Below are positions 7,239 through 16,028 of a DNA stretch of 47,101 bases, one piece after another. A program made the translations under genes and the position numbers. Position 1 is the first letter of the stretch. The number at the start of each line of letters is the position of its first letter. The notes under the pieces are model-generated. The model searched no databases. It had not been told where the DNA came from and saw only the letters and a list, made by a program, of their open reading frames with translations. Source of the stretch: CAYOKT01 sp964404605 (lineage in GTDB: Bacteria > Electryoneota > Electryoneia > Electryoneales > Electryoneaceae); contig CAYOKT010000013.1 in NCBI GenBank assembly GCA_964404605.1, forward strand, positions 1 to 47,101. Direction: 5' to 3'.

Positions 7239-9987
7239 CGCCGTCCTCCTCCCCGTATGGTTCCCCCTCCTCCGCGGCGATGACCATCAGGGTGAGATCA
7301 TCCATCGCGGCCCGTTCGTCGCCCGCGTAGAGCCGGACCTCCGTGAGGATCTCCTCCACGATGATCTCCACCTCCTCGCCGTGCAGCTGCCGGATCGATT
7401 CCAGCAGTCTCTCCCGGCCGAACTCCTCGCCCTCCTCGTCCATCGCCTCCGTGAGGCCGTCGGAATAGCAGACGAGCAGGTCTCCGGGGGCGAGAGTGAC
7501 CTCGCCGGTCTCGTACTCCGTCTCCGGGATCACGCCGAGGATGATTCCCCCCGTGGTCAGGGATTCCACCTCCCCGTCCGCGCGGAGCAGGATCGGTTCA
7601 TCATGTCCCGCATTGACGAAGGTGAGCTTCCGGCGGGGGGAGTCGAGAATCCCCGTGAAGAAGGTGATGAACATCTCCGGCGTGGAGTTGTCGCAGATCT
7701 GCCGGTTCAGTTGCCGGACCATCTCCCGGAGGTCGAGGGACTGTCCCGCGAGGGCGTGCAGGCTCGCCTGGAGGTTGCTCATCAGCATCGCCGCCGCGAC
7801 GCCCTTGCCGGAGACGTCCCCCACCGCCAATTGGATGTCGCCGTTCCCCAGCGTAAAAGCGTCATAGTAATCCCCGCCGACCTCGAGCGCGGGATCGCTG
7901 CGCGCGGCAAAGCGGAATCCTCGCGGTTCGGGAAGCCGCTCCGGCAGCAGGCGAAGTTGGATCTGGCGGGCGATCTGCACCTCGTGTTCGAGGCGCTCCT
8001 TCTCGGCGGTCTCCTCCAGCATCCTGCGCAGGTCGGCGGTCATCCGGTTGAAGCTGTCCGCCAGCTCCCCGAGTTCGTCCCGGTTGCTCACCCGGATGGT
8101 CGTATCGAGATTGCCCTTCCGCAACTGTTCGGTCCCCTGGCGCAGGGAAGCCACCGAGGAGGTGATGGTGCGGGTGATGCCGAACCCGAGGACGCTCGAG
8201 AGCAGCACCACGAGAAGGAGAAGAATCCCGATCACGAGAAGGGCGATCACGGTGAGCTTGCTGAGTCCGGTGGTCGTGTAGAGCGAGGAGAAGAGCCCGG
8301 CGATGGAGGTCCAGACGGAGATCATTCCGATGCTCTGCTCGCCGGGCCGGTTTTCCCGCGGCCAGCTTTGCAGCTCGCAGATGCCATGTCCCAGAGGCCT
8401 GTGCCAGAAGTCCCCCGTCGTGTCGCGCTCCGTGGCCACGGCTTCCATCGTCCTCCAGCGCGGATCGCGCTCCTCGAAGGCGCCGAGGGGAAGCTGGACA
8501 TTCCCCGTGTCCGGCCCCTCCGCGCTCAGGGAGAAGGAGGGATTGATCACGATGTCCGCACCGACGACCCGCTTGTACCCTTCGACAAGCTCCCGGTTCA
8601 TCGGTCTCAGGGCGACGTAGACGAGACGCGACCCCGGGGAGCGGACCACCGCCGCGGCGTAGGCGGACCTCCCCTCGCCCACCGGGAGAATCCCGTGCTG
8701 CCCCATCGTCGTGTCCGACCAGCCGGGGAATTTCGGCAGGGTGTCCGGCAGCGCCCAGGGCGCCCGTTTCGCCGCCATGCGCACCCACACCTCCTGCGGC
8801 TCCGCCCGGGCGGCTCCGCCGCCCGCCGGGGGCTGCATCTCCCACCCCTCGGGGAGCGTCGCCATCGGCATCCCCGTGCGGCCGCCCATCTGGTCCATCG
8901 CCCCGGGAGTCACACCGGGGAAGACGGGAAACGGCTGGGCGGCACCGCCGGACTCCCTCTCCCGGGAGGCGGGCGGCAGGCGCAGGTACATCCCCTGCGC
9001 GACGCTGTCCGCCGGGCTGAAAGCATCCAGCCGCCGCTCCCGCAACGCCTCTTCCAGGTTCTCCAGGTCCTGGTAGACCAGGTTCCTGACCGCGCGGGCG
9101 CGGAGCGTTCCGACACCGGCGTACATCCCGACGGCGACGAGGGCGACGAGCAGCAGGCCGGGGATCAGGGTGCTGAAAAGGTAGGTGAACGCCAGTTTCA
9201 GCCAGATAGGTATCCGCAGTCCGTATTTCCCCTGGGCCGTGGCGATGAGCATGCGCACCGGCATGCTCAGCCAGTAGAAGGCGAGCAATCGCTGGGCGAA
9301 ATCGCTCACCCCGCGGGTCCGAAGGGAATCGATGACCTGCGGGCCCAGCTCCATTCTGATCCCGCCACCGAGTGTGACCCCGACGCCGCTGTTCGTGACA
9401 CGCAGGGAGCAGAAGAGCGCCATCAGGGGGCCGGCGAGGAGAAGGGCCAGCACCCACCAGCGCCGGCGTCCGTCGAGCTCCTCGAGCCGCCCCGTCGGAA
9501 TCACGAAGAGAATCGCGTAGGCGACCGCCACCCACTCGAGGAACGTCTCGGACCGGAGCAGCAGAGCCACGAGGGCGAGCGCCGCGCCGATCACCACCCG
9601 GCGGCTGCGGCGCAGCCACCACTCCCCGCCGATCCGCACCACCGCCCAGAACGACCAGGCGAGCGCGAAGGCGGGGAGAACGCGGCCGATCATTTCCCAG
9701 CGGAGGAGCTCTCCCTCCGGGGCGATCACGCGAATCCCGAGGATACCCGCCCGGAGAAACACCAGGCTGAGCGGCAGGAGGAGCGCGCCGATCAGCAGGC
9801 GTCCGATTTCGCCGTCCAGCGTGCGGGCCGGGCGCACCCGGGCGAGGACGACAACCGCCAGAACGGAGACGAACAGGTCGAAGAGGAACTGTTCGGCGAA
9901 GGTGGGAACCGGCCGGCGGAAAAGCTGGAGCATGAACAGCGCCCCGAGGAACACCACAACCGCCGTGACCAGCCGCCGCCGACTCAT
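7228..9987 (-). CDS. Membrane-bound PP2C-type (SpoIIE/RsbU) serine phosphatase with HAMP domain
   Basis: The 919-residue signalling protein has several hydrophobic helices in residues 1-300, a probable extracytoplasmic sensor region of about 300-555, another membrane helix (SKLTVIALLVIGILLLLVVL), a HAMP domain (RTITSSVASLRQG through NRMTADL), a coiled-coil linker (EKERLEHEVQIARQIQ) and a C-terminal phosphatase domain. The metal-binding motifs are intact: GGDYYD from residue 704, GDVSGKG at about 723, NAGHDEP, the SDG near 840 and DDLTLMV near 893. Such proteins usually dephosphorylate an anti-sigma-factor antagonist in a partner-switching pathway. No STAS or anti-sigma gene is nearby, so the target is unknown. 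Start and stop overlap the flanking genes (ATGA with gltX). Confidence 0.92.
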   Translation of the reverse strand: MSRRRLVTAVVVFLGALFMLQLFRRPVPTFAEQFLFDLFVSVLAVVVLARVRPARTLDGEIGRLLIGALLLPLSLVFLRAGILGIRVIAPEGELLRWEMIGRVLPAFALAWSFWAVVRIGGEWWLRRSRRVVIGAALALVALLLRSETFLEWVAVAYAILFVIPTGRLEELDGRRRWWVLALLLAGPLMALFCSLRVTNSGVGVTLGGGIRMELGPQVIDSLRTRGVSDFAQRLLAFYWLSMPVRMLIATAQGKYGLRIPIWLKLAFTYLFSTLIPGLLLVALVAVGMYAGVGTLRARAVRNLVYQDLENLEEALRERRLDAFSPADSVAQGMYLRLPPASRERESGGAAQPFPVFPGVTPGAMDQMGGRTGMPMATLPEGWEMQPPAGGGAARAEPQEVWVRMAAKRAPWALPDTLPKFPGWSDTTMGQHGILPVGEGRSAYAAAVVRSPGSRLVYVALRPMNRELVEGYKRVVGADIVINPSFSLSAEGPDTGNVQLPLGAFEERDPRWRTMEAVATERDTTGDFWHRPLGHGICELQSWPRENRPGEQSIGMISVWTSIAGLFSSLYTTTGLSKLTVIALLVIGILLLLVVLLSSVLGFGITRTITSSVASLRQGTEQLRKGNLDTTIRVSNRDELGELADSFNRMTADLRRMLEETAEKERLEHEVQIARQIQLRLLPERLPEPRGFRFAARSDPALEVGGDYYDAFTLGNGDIQLAVGDVSGKGVAAAMLMSNLQASLHALAGQSLDLREMVRQLNRQICDNSTPEMFITFFTGILDSPRRKLTFVNAGHDEPILLRADGEVESLTTGGIILGVIPETEYETGEVTLAPGDLLVCYSDGLTEAMDEEGEEFGRERLLESIRQLHGEEVEIIVEEILTEVRLYAGDERAAMDDLTLMVIAAEEGEPYGEEDGDGG

Positions 9988-11393
9988 CCCCGCCCCCGCC
10001 GCAGACGCCGGAGAACCTCGTCGCGCCCGAGCACTTCCGCGATGCGGACCAGCTCCGGGCCGCGTTCACGGCCCGTGAGCTGCACGCGGATCGGATGCCA
10101 CAGCTCCCTTCCACCGAGGCCGAGAACCTCGCCGATGTGCATGCAGACCTCGCGGAACGCCCCGCCGCTCCACCCCTCGAACCCCTCGAAGGCGGAGATG
10201 AGCCGGTCGAACAACTCATCCTCCCGCGGCTCAGCGGCCGGTGGATCGGGCGCGAGGAAGAGGTCCAGCCTCTCGGCCAGCTCGGGCAGCCGCCCCCCCT
10301 CCTCCCGCACCAGTTCGAGGGCCGGAAGGAGGCGGTCATGGTCGAGGTACCCCTCGCGATCCCCGGTCAGCAGGGGAGCGATTCTCGCCTGCAATTCCCC
10401 GGGGGCGAGACGGCCGAGGTGCCGCTGTTGCAGGTGATCGAGGAGGGAGGGGTTCCAGCGGCTGTCGGCGACCCCCAGGCGGTGCAGGTCGAGCTTCTCC
10501 GCCCACCGGCGGGGGTCCGGCTCGCCCTCCAACGCCGGCTGCGCTCCGCCGGAGAGGAGCACGGTGTGCAGCACCGCCTCGGGCAGGTACCCCGCCTCGC
10601 GCAGTTCGGCGACGGTGAACCCGCTCCCTTCACGCTTGCTCAACTTGCCGCCGCCGGGCGCCTGGAGCAGCGGAAGGTGGCCGTATCGCGGGCGGGGGCG
10701 GCCGAGGGCGTCGCAGAGCACTAAATGAATCGGCGTGGAAGAGATCCAGTCCGCCCCGCGGATCACGTCCGTGACACCGTACTCCAGGTCATCCACCACC
10801 GAGGCGAGGTGGTAGGTCGGGGTGCCGTCACGCCGCAGGAGAACGGGGTCATCGAGATCGGCGAAGGGGATCGCCATCGGGCCGCGGACCAGGTCCTCCC
10901 ATTCGGCGACCCCCTCGAGGGGCATGGCGAGACGGAGAACGTACGGATCGCCCCGGTCCAGCCGCTCGCGCACCTCCGCGGGGTCCCGGTTGCGCCAGAC
11001 CCGCCCCGGCCGGGGCGGTTGCCCGGCGGCGAGCTGCGAGGCGCGGATCTTCTCCAGCTCCTCCTCGCCGGCGAAACAGGGATAGGCCCTGCCCTCGTGG
11101 TAGAGGCGGCCGGCCGCTTCGCGGTGCGCCTGGATCCGGTCCCCCGCCGCCCGCGGCCCCTCGTCCCAGGGCGCCGAGCTTCCCGGCGGCGTCAACGGGG
11201 CGAGGGCCCAGGCGAGATCCCGGATGATCGCCTCCGCCGCGCCCGGCAGCGTGCGCTCCTCGTCGGTGTCGTCGATGCGCAGCATGAACCGCCCCCCCCG
11301 CGCCGTCGCGACGAGGCGGTTGACGAGGGCGACACGCAGCCCGCCGATGTGCAGCGGACCGGTGGGCGAGGGTGCGAAGCGGGTCTTGCTCAC
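9984..11393 (-). CDS. gltX: Glutamate--tRNA ligase (class Ic)
   Basis: The 469-residue product charges tRNA with glutamate. It has the class I signature RFAPSPTGPLHIGGLR (HIGH equivalent, residues 5-20), DDTDEER, the tRNA/glutamate-binding GADWISSTPIHLVLCDALG region and the KLSKREGS loop (KMSKS equivalent), followed by an alpha-helical anticodon-binding half. Length is normal. The start is GTG, placed by a GGAG five bases upstream within the end of the IspF-like gene. A GltX sitting next to IspD/IspF-like genes echoes the common ispDF-gltX/cysS neighbourhood of bacteria. Whether it is discriminating or non-discriminating for tRNA-Gln cannot be read here; no gatCAB genes are present in the window. 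Confidence 0.93.
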   Translation of the reverse strand: MSKTRFAPSPTGPLHIGGLRVALVNRLVATARGGRFMLRIDDTDEERTLPGAAEAIIRDLAWALAPLTPPGSSAPWDEGPRAAGDRIQAHREAAGRLYHEGRAYPCFAGEEELEKIRASQLAAGQPPRPGRVWRNRDPAEVRERLDRGDPYVLRLAMPLEGVAEWEDLVRGPMAIPFADLDDPVLLRRDGTPTYHLASVVDDLEYGVTDVIRGADWISSTPIHLVLCDALGRPRPRYGHLPLLQAPGGGKLSKREGSGFTVAELREAGYLPEAVLHTVLLSGGAQPALEGEPDPRRWAEKLDLHRLGVADSRWNPSLLDHLQQRHLGRLAPGELQARIAPLLTGDREGYLDHDRLLPALELVREEGGRLPELAERLDLFLAPDPPAAEPREDELFDRLISAFEGFEGWSGGAFREVCMHIGEVLGLGGRELWHPIRVQLTGRERGPELVRIAEVLGRDEVLRRLRRGRG

Positions 11394-11395
11394 TC

Positions 11396-11878
11396 CTACT
11401 CCATGTTCATCAACATCACGACCCGCGCTTCGATGCCCTCGCCGCGTCCCGCCGGACCCAGCCCCTCGGGGCTGCGCTCCTTGATGGAGATGTGCATCGT
11501 GTCCACACCGAGGGCCCTGGACAGGTTGCCGCGCATCTTCTCGATGAAGATCGCCAGCCGGGGGCGCTCGAGCAGCAGGGTGGCATCCAGATTGATCACC
11601 CGGAAACCGCGCTTGCGTCCCTCCTCCGCGAGGGACGCAAGCTCGGCGAGGGGGCTGGCGGCATCCCCCGTCTCGTGCAGGGGAATCGGCTTGGGGATGC
11701 AGGTCGAGCAGGCCCCGAGCATCGCATCCATCACCGCCCTCGCGAGCACGTCTCCGCCCCCGGGGCCGTCCAGGCCGCGGTCAAACGGAATCTCCACCCC
11801 ACCGAGCACCAGCTTGGCGTCCGGCACCAGTCGAAGCATGTCCACGCCGTATCCGATTCTCACACTCGTCTCCTTCAT
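11396..11878 (-). CDS. IspF-fold protein lacking the metal-binding histidines (probable non-canonical or pseudo-MECDP synthase)
   Basis: The 160-residue protein aligns along its whole length with 2-C-methyl-D-erythritol 2,4-cyclodiphosphate synthase: RIGYGVD, LVLGGVEIPFDRGL, GDV, MDAMLGA, NLDATLLLERPRL and a fully kept C-terminal GRGEGIE. Compared with the E. coli enzyme, metal ligand D8 is kept (D13), but ligand H10 is L15 and ligand H42 is R47. H34 is P39, D36 is G41, and the usual GDIGxxFPDTD loop is replaced by CIPKPIPLHETG. A Zn-dependent cyclisation is therefore unlikely. The frame is intact and well translated (ATGA overlap with the upstream gene), arguing against decay. Function is unknown; the fold assignment is strong. 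A true ispF would be expected elsewhere if the MEP pathway runs. Confidence 0.82.
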   Translation of the reverse strand: MKETSVRIGYGVDMLRLVPDAKLVLGGVEIPFDRGLDGPGGGDVLARAVMDAMLGACSTCIPKPIPLHETGDAASPLAELASLAEEGRKRGFRVINLDATLLLERPRLAIFIEKMRGNLSRALGVDTMHISIKERSPEGLGPAGRGEGIEARVVMLMNME

Positions 11879-12642
11879 CGTTGCTTCCGTCCGCGAAGCA
11901 CGTTCAGGCAGTGCTCCAGGTCCTCCGGGATCATCACGTGGGGATTCTCCCTCGTCACGGGGAGCAGACGCACGGGCTCGCCAAGATGCTCCGCAAGGGA
12001 GAGAAGCGCGCCGACTTCGACCTCCGCCTCACTCCGCCCGCCCACCCCACCACCTCCGGAATCCGTGCCGCCCTTCCCTATCTCTCTCTTCCCGGGATAT
12101 GCCTCCAACAGGGCAGTCAGCCGGTCCCGGCGGAAGGCGAGGGGAGAGTGCACGATGTACCTCTTCCCCGCCAGTCGCACCGCAACCTCCCCTCGTTCCG
12201 CGGCCTCCCCTTCGGGCAGCGGGACCGCGCTTGCCGCCGTCCCCTCTTCGTACGCCGCGTCGAGCACCTCGGCGATCATCGCGGGGTCGGGCAAGGGAAA
12301 CGCCGCCTCGTGCACCGCGACGACATCATAGGCGCGATGCACCTCTTTCAGCGCTTGTTCGACACTCGCCACCGGGTCCTCCGCCGCCGGCAGGATGTGG
12401 CGGGCGATCTCCAGATGCCACCACTGCGCAAGATCGTACGCCAACGGCACCCAGGAGGAGTGCACTACGAGAACGAGTTCACGAAATCGCTTCGAGGCCG
12501 CGAGGTGATCCGCGGCGTGTACGAACAGCGGCTTGTGGTCCAGCTCGGCGAACACCTTCGGGCGGATTTCCCCGTACCGGCGTCCGAGTCCACCGGCGAG
12601 AAGGATGGCGGCGGCGGTGAAAGGCTCAGTTTCGCGCGCCAC
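11875..12642 (-). CDS. IspD-like nucleotidyltransferase with altered active site
   Basis: The 255-residue protein resembles MEP cytidylyltransferase. Its N-terminal AAILLAGGLGRRYGEIRPK keeps the nucleotide loop, arginine and lysine, and EDPVASVEQAL matches the CTP-binding serine region. However the invariant VHDAARP reads VHEAAFP (D to E, R to F), the substrate-side arginine region is not conserved, and NIKVTRPEDL reads NPHVMIPEDL (K to H). A glycine-rich insertion (TDSGGGGVGGRSE) replaces part of the TDEA loop. Its start is GTG with GGAGG six bases upstream, inside the end of the HAD gene; its stop overlaps the IspF-like start. It is most likely a nucleotidyltransferase-fold protein of changed substrate or a non-catalytic partner of the IspF-like neighbour. 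Fold fairly sure, function not. Confidence 0.75.
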   Translation of the reverse strand: MARETEPFTAAAILLAGGLGRRYGEIRPKVFAELDHKPLFVHAADHLAASKRFRELVLVVHSSWVPLAYDLAQWWHLEIARHILPAAEDPVASVEQALKEVHRAYDVVAVHEAAFPLPDPAMIAEVLDAAYEEGTAASAVPLPEGEAAERGEVAVRLAGKRYIVHSPLAFRRDRLTALLEAYPGKREIGKGGTDSGGGGVGGRSEAEVEVGALLSLAEHLGEPVRLLPVTRENPHVMIPEDLEHCLNVLRGRKQR

Positions 12643-12645
12643 CTC

Positions 12646-13119
12646 TCACCTCCGCAATCCCGCGATAATCCGCTTCGGATACAGGAGAAGGTCGAGGGCG
12701 TCCGCCGGACTCTGCACGACGAGGTCCGCGGCCGGCAGCACCGGGGGATAGGCTCCCTCGCCCCCGATCACGGCGATTCCCAGGGCGGCCGCCTCGAGGG
12801 CGAGCACGTCGTTCGCGCCGTTCCCGAGGAACACCACCCCCTCCGCGCCCAGGCGGAGCACCTCGTCCCGTTTCGCCTCCGCCTCATGCCCCGGCTCCAA
12901 CCGGGTCACGTGGAGCGAAGGAAACTGGCTTTCGATGTAGGAGGCGCTCCCGTGCGTGTCCGCCGTGAGCAGGGAGACCTCGAGCTGTTTCGTAAGCGCC
13001 TCCAGGCGGGCCGCCACCCCCGGCTGGAGGACGCCGTCCACCGCGAGGGTGCCGTTCAGGTCCGAGAGGAGATGGGTCAGCCTGAGGCTCCCGACTCCGG
13101 GGATCGCCAGCTCGATCAT
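12646..13119 (-). CDS. HAD-family hydrolase, soluble P-type-ATPase-like (COG4087 type)
   Basis: The 157-residue cytosolic protein has the HAD nucleophile motif as DLNGTL (about residues 18-23), where the second aspartate of DxD is asparagine, as is usual in the soluble P-type-ATPase-like group. It also has LLTADTHGSA (motif II), a lysine-containing AEAKRDEVLRLG and GNGANDVLALEAA (motif IV/acid loop, with GDG changed to GNG). Starting at the ATG at 13119 gives the family's normal short length; the frame is open upstream but overlaps the SDR gene in nonsense. It overlaps the SDR stop by 4 bp, and the IspD-like gene begins 3 bp after it. Substrate unknown; a small phosphate ester is likely. Confidence 0.82.
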   Translation of the reverse strand: MIELAIPGVGSLRLTHLLSDLNGTLAVDGVLQPGVAARLEALTKQLEVSLLTADTHGSASYIESQFPSLHVTRLEPGHEAEAKRDEVLRLGAEGVVFLGNGANDVLALEAAALGIAVIGGEGAYPPVLPAADLVVQSPADALDLLLYPKRIIAGLRR

Positions 13120-14015
13120 TGCAGCCGCCTCCCGGCACCCAACCCGATGCGCGAGGCCAGCAGGCGGTCCATCCAGCGGGCCGGCAGAAGGCGCGCGAAC
13201 CGGGGCAGCCACACCGCGACGAGGTGCACCGGGTAGCGGACCTTCGGGCGGTCGCTCTCCAGCGCATCGCGGATCGCCTCCGCCACCGGCCGCGGCCCCC
13301 ACGCCCGCTCCGGGGCGTACAGCGGGGAGCGAAGCAGGCGGCGGTAGGCGTGGCGGTAGGGTGAATCCTCCCGGCTCAGTTTCGCGCGGGAGAGAGCTCT
13401 CGCCGTACTCCCGAAACGCGTCGCGATCGGCCCGGGTTCCACGAGGATGACATCGATGCCCCACGGCGCGACTTCGGCGCGCAGGGCGTCGCTGAGGCCC
13501 TCCAGGGCGAACTTGGTGGCGGAGTAGAGCCCGCTCAGGGGCATCGCCACGCGCCCGACGACGGAGCTGACCATCACGATCCGGCCGGTCCGCCGCGCCC
13601 GCATTTCCGGCAGCACAAGGCGGGTGAGCGCCAGGGGGGCGAGGACATTGACATCGAACATCGCCCGCGCCTCGCCCGCTTCCACCTCCTCCAACGCCCC
13701 GCGCAGGCCGTACCCGGCGTTGTTCACCAGCGCATCCAGCGGGCCGAGGTCCTCGCGAATCCGGCGGAAGACCTCCCGCCGCGCCGCGGCATCGGCCACA
13801 TCCAGCGGGTAGGCGTGGATCTCATCGACCTGCGAAGCCATCTCCGAGAGGGCGGCCTCGTCGCGGGCGCTCGCCGCGACACGCCATCCCCGCGCGGCCA
13901 GCAGCTCCGCCGCGGCCCGCCCGATCCCGGAGGAGGCGCCGGTAATCCAGACCACCCCGCGCGGAAGGCGCGGGGACGAAGGTGCTGCCTCTTCCATGCC
14001 CGAACCCTGATTCAT
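13116..14015 (-). CDS. Classical short-chain dehydrogenase/reductase
   Basis: The 299-residue product carries the NAD(P)-binding TGASSGIG (about residues 25-32), the structural VNNAGYG, the catalytic serine in VMVSSVVG and YSATK (Tyr-x-x-x-Lys). After the core, VEPGPIATRFG matches the substrate-binding flank of classical SDRs. A C-terminal extension of roughly 90 residues contains a mildly hydrophobic, basic segment, as in SDRs acting on lipid or steroid-like substrates. I chose the ATG at 14015 because GAGG stands five bases before it; a GTG two codons upstream overlaps that ribosome-binding site. It is the first gene of the packed cluster. Cofactor preference and substrate are unknown. Confidence 0.9.
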   Translation of the reverse strand: MNQGSGMEEAAPSSPRLPRGVVWITGASSGIGRAAAELLAARGWRVAASARDEAALSEMASQVDEIHAYPLDVADAAARREVFRRIREDLGPLDALVNNAGYGLRGALEEVEAGEARAMFDVNVLAPLALTRLVLPEMRARRTGRIVMVSSVVGRVAMPLSGLYSATKFALEGLSDALRAEVAPWGIDVILVEPGPIATRFGSTARALSRAKLSREDSPYRHAYRRLLRSPLYAPERAWGPRPVAEAIRDALESDRPKVRYPVHLVAVWLPRFARLLPARWMDRLLASRIGLGAGRRLQ

Positions 14016-14055
14016 GGACACCTCTTCAAGCCGCCTCGGCGCATCTCCGTGCCGA

Positions 14056-14098
14056 CCCGGCGCCGCCCGGGCGCCGCCCCACGCCGGCCCGGCGCCGC
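14056..14098. repeat. GC-rich short repeats with GGCGCC cores
   Basis: In the 87-bp gap between the methyltransferase stop and the SDR start, CCCGGCGCCGC occurs at 14056-14066 and 14088-14098, with a near copy, CCCGGGCGCCGC, between them. The GGCGCC cores are self-complementary, so the RNA can fold strongly. It may end the upstream transcript or shape the 5' leader of the SDR operon. No U-tract follows on the minus strand. Confidence 0.5.
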
Positions 14099-14108
14099 AA
14101 CGTCGTTT

Positions 14109-16028
14109 TTATTCCTCCCCGCCGTTCTCCTCCACCTCCAGGAGCACCTGCGCGAGATCCTTGCGGCCGGGGAGGACGGCGGCGGTTTCGATGGCCATCT
14201 CCACCTTGCCGAAGGGGGGCATGATGTAGGCCCCCTGCACATACTCCCGCACCGCGCCCAGCGCCTCGCGGGCGATGGCGACGCCCTCGGCCTGGGCGTG
14301 CTCCTTCCCCTTCTCCGAGGCGAGGCGCATCCGCTCCTGGATGGGTTCCGGCACGCTCATCCCCGGCACTTCATTGTGGAAGAACAGGGCGTTACGGTAA
14401 GACCCGAGGGGCAGGATTCCCGCAATTATCGGGACCTTCACCCCGCCGGCCTTCTCGATGGCGACCAGCAGCTTCTCCTGGTCGAACATCGGCTGGGTGA
14501 GAATATACTCCGCCCCCGCTTCGATCTTCTGGTGCAGGCGGTCCACCTCGAGGGCGAGGTCGATCGCACCGGGGTTGAACCCCGCGCCGAGAAAGAAGGT
14601 CGTCGCCCGGGGAATCGGGTTGCCCGCCAGGTCGAGACCGTGGTTCAGGTTGTCGGCGATGCGCAGCAGGCCGATGGCGTCCACGTCGAAGACCGCGGTC
14701 GCCATCGGGTAGTCGCCCAGCTTCGGCGGGTCGCCGGTCACCGCGAGGAGGTTCTTCAGGCCGAGCGCCTCCGCGCCGAGGAGGTCCGACTGCATCCCGA
14801 GGATGTTACGGTCGCGGCAGGTATAATGGAGGATGGTGTCCATCCCGGTCTCGCCGGCGATGATGTGCGCCAGCGCCATCGGGCTCATCCGCGCCGAGGC
14901 GCGGGGGCCGTCCGGCAGGTTGACCACGTTCACCCCGGCGGCCTGGAGCATCCGCACCTGGCGGAGGATGCGCCCCGTGGCCGGGGTGCGGGGCGGGTTC
15001 AACTCGCAGGAGACCGGGAAGGCCCCCTCATCGAGGAGCCTCCCGAGGGGCGAGCGCTCACCCCGCGGGGCGAGTTTCATCCGCCTTGCGGGCGCGCTCT
15101 TTTTTTTCCTGCGCGGGGAGACCAGCACCTGCGCCGGGGCGCTCACCGGCTGCAGGGCGCGGATCGCCGCGGCCATCATCCGGATGTGGTGCGGGGTGGT
15201 GCCGCAGCAGCCGCCGACCAGGCGCACGCCGTGCTGCATCAGGCGCTTGGTGTACTCGGCGAAATACTCCGGGGTCGCCAGGTAGAGGAGGCGTCCCTCG
15301 ACCATCTTCGGTTCGCCGGCGTTGGCGAAGGCCGCGAGGGGCTTGTCCGTCACCTCCCGCATCTGCTGCAACCCCTCGAGGATGACCTGCGGGCCGGTGG
15401 AGCAGTTCAGCCCGATGACCTCCACGGGCTCGGAGGCGAGGGCGCCGGCGATCTGCTCCGGCGTGCGGCCGTACAGGGTCTGGCCGTTCCGGTCGATGGT
15501 CATCATCGCCACGACGGGCAGGTCGCTCTGCTCGCGCACGGCGCGGATGGCGATGCGGATCTCGTGCAGGTCGAGGTGGGTCTCGAGGATGAACAGGTCC
15601 ACCCCGCCGTCGATCAGCCCCTTCACCTGCCGGCTGAACGCATCGAAGGCGTCGCTCTCGCTGATCTTCCCCACCGGCGCGATGGGCTTGCCGAGGGGAC
15701 CGATGGACCCGGCGACGAGGACCCCGGCGGCCTCGTCGGCGCACCGCCGCGCCAGCTTTGCCCCGGCCAGGTTGATCTCGTAGGTCTTGTCCTCGAGGCC
15801 GTGGGTGCCGAGACGATAGGGGTTCGCACCGAAGGTGTTGGTCTCGATGACCTGCGCGCCGGCCTCGATGTAATCCCGGTGCACCGCCTTGACAAGGTGC
15901 GGATCGCTGCGGTTGAGGTCATCGTAGTTGCGGTTGATGTACACCCCGCGCGCATAGAGTTGCGTGCCCATCGCCCCGTCGCCGAGGAGCACGCCTTGCT
16001 GGAGCTTCTTGAGAAAGTTCTTCGGCAT
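14109..16028 (-). CDS. Bifunctional homocysteine S-methyltransferase / methylenetetrahydrofolate reductase
   Basis: The 639-residue fusion has an N-terminal (about 5-295) homocysteine methyltransferase barrel with LLGDGAMGTQL, the zinc cysteines in GLNCSTGP (Cys209) and GGCCGTTP (Cys274, Cys275). The C-terminal MTHFR barrel (about 335-620) has SCELNPPRTP, HYTCRDRN, LLAVTGDPP and AGILPL. The two link reduction of methylene-THF to methylation of homocysteine to methionine, as in YitJ-type proteins. The N-terminal half resembles the cobalamin-independent use of a methyl donor such as S-methylmethionine, or the Hcy-binding half of MetH. I chose the ATG at 16028 (GGAG just upstream) over a GTG four codons earlier. 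No SAM- or B12-riboswitch is recognisable in the 119-bp leader. Confidence 0.93.
   Translation of the reverse strand: MPKNFLKKLQQGVLLGDGAMGTQLYARGVYINRNYDDLNRSDPHLVKAVHRDYIEAGAQVIETNTFGANPYRLGTHGLEDKTYEINLAGAKLARRCADEAAGVLVAGSIGPLGKPIAPVGKISESDAFDAFSRQVKGLIDGGVDLFILETHLDLHEIRIAIRAVREQSDLPVVAMMTIDRNGQTLYGRTPEQIAGALASEPVEVIGLNCSTGPQVILEGLQQMREVTDKPLAAFANAGEPKMVEGRLLYLATPEYFAEYTKRLMQHGVRLVGGCCGTTPHHIRMMAAAIRALQPVSAPAQVLVSPRRKKKSAPARRMKLAPRGERSPLGRLLDEGAFPVSCELNPPRTPATGRILRQVRMLQAAGVNVVNLPDGPRASARMSPMALAHIIAGETGMDTILHYTCRDRNILGMQSDLLGAEALGLKNLLAVTGDPPKLGDYPMATAVFDVDAIGLLRIADNLNHGLDLAGNPIPRATTFFLGAGFNPGAIDLALEVDRLHQKIEAGAEYILTQPMFDQEKLLVAIEKAGGVKVPIIAGILPLGSYRNALFFHNEVPGMSVPEPIQERMRLASEKGKEHAQAEGVAIAREALGAVREYVQGAYIMPPFGKVEMAIETAAVLPGRKDLAQVLLEVEENGGEE

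Noticed and set aside
11396..12642. Annotating these as normal ispF and ispD
   Set aside because: Key catalytic and metal-binding residues are changed in both, so the standard enzyme names would overstate what the sequence shows.
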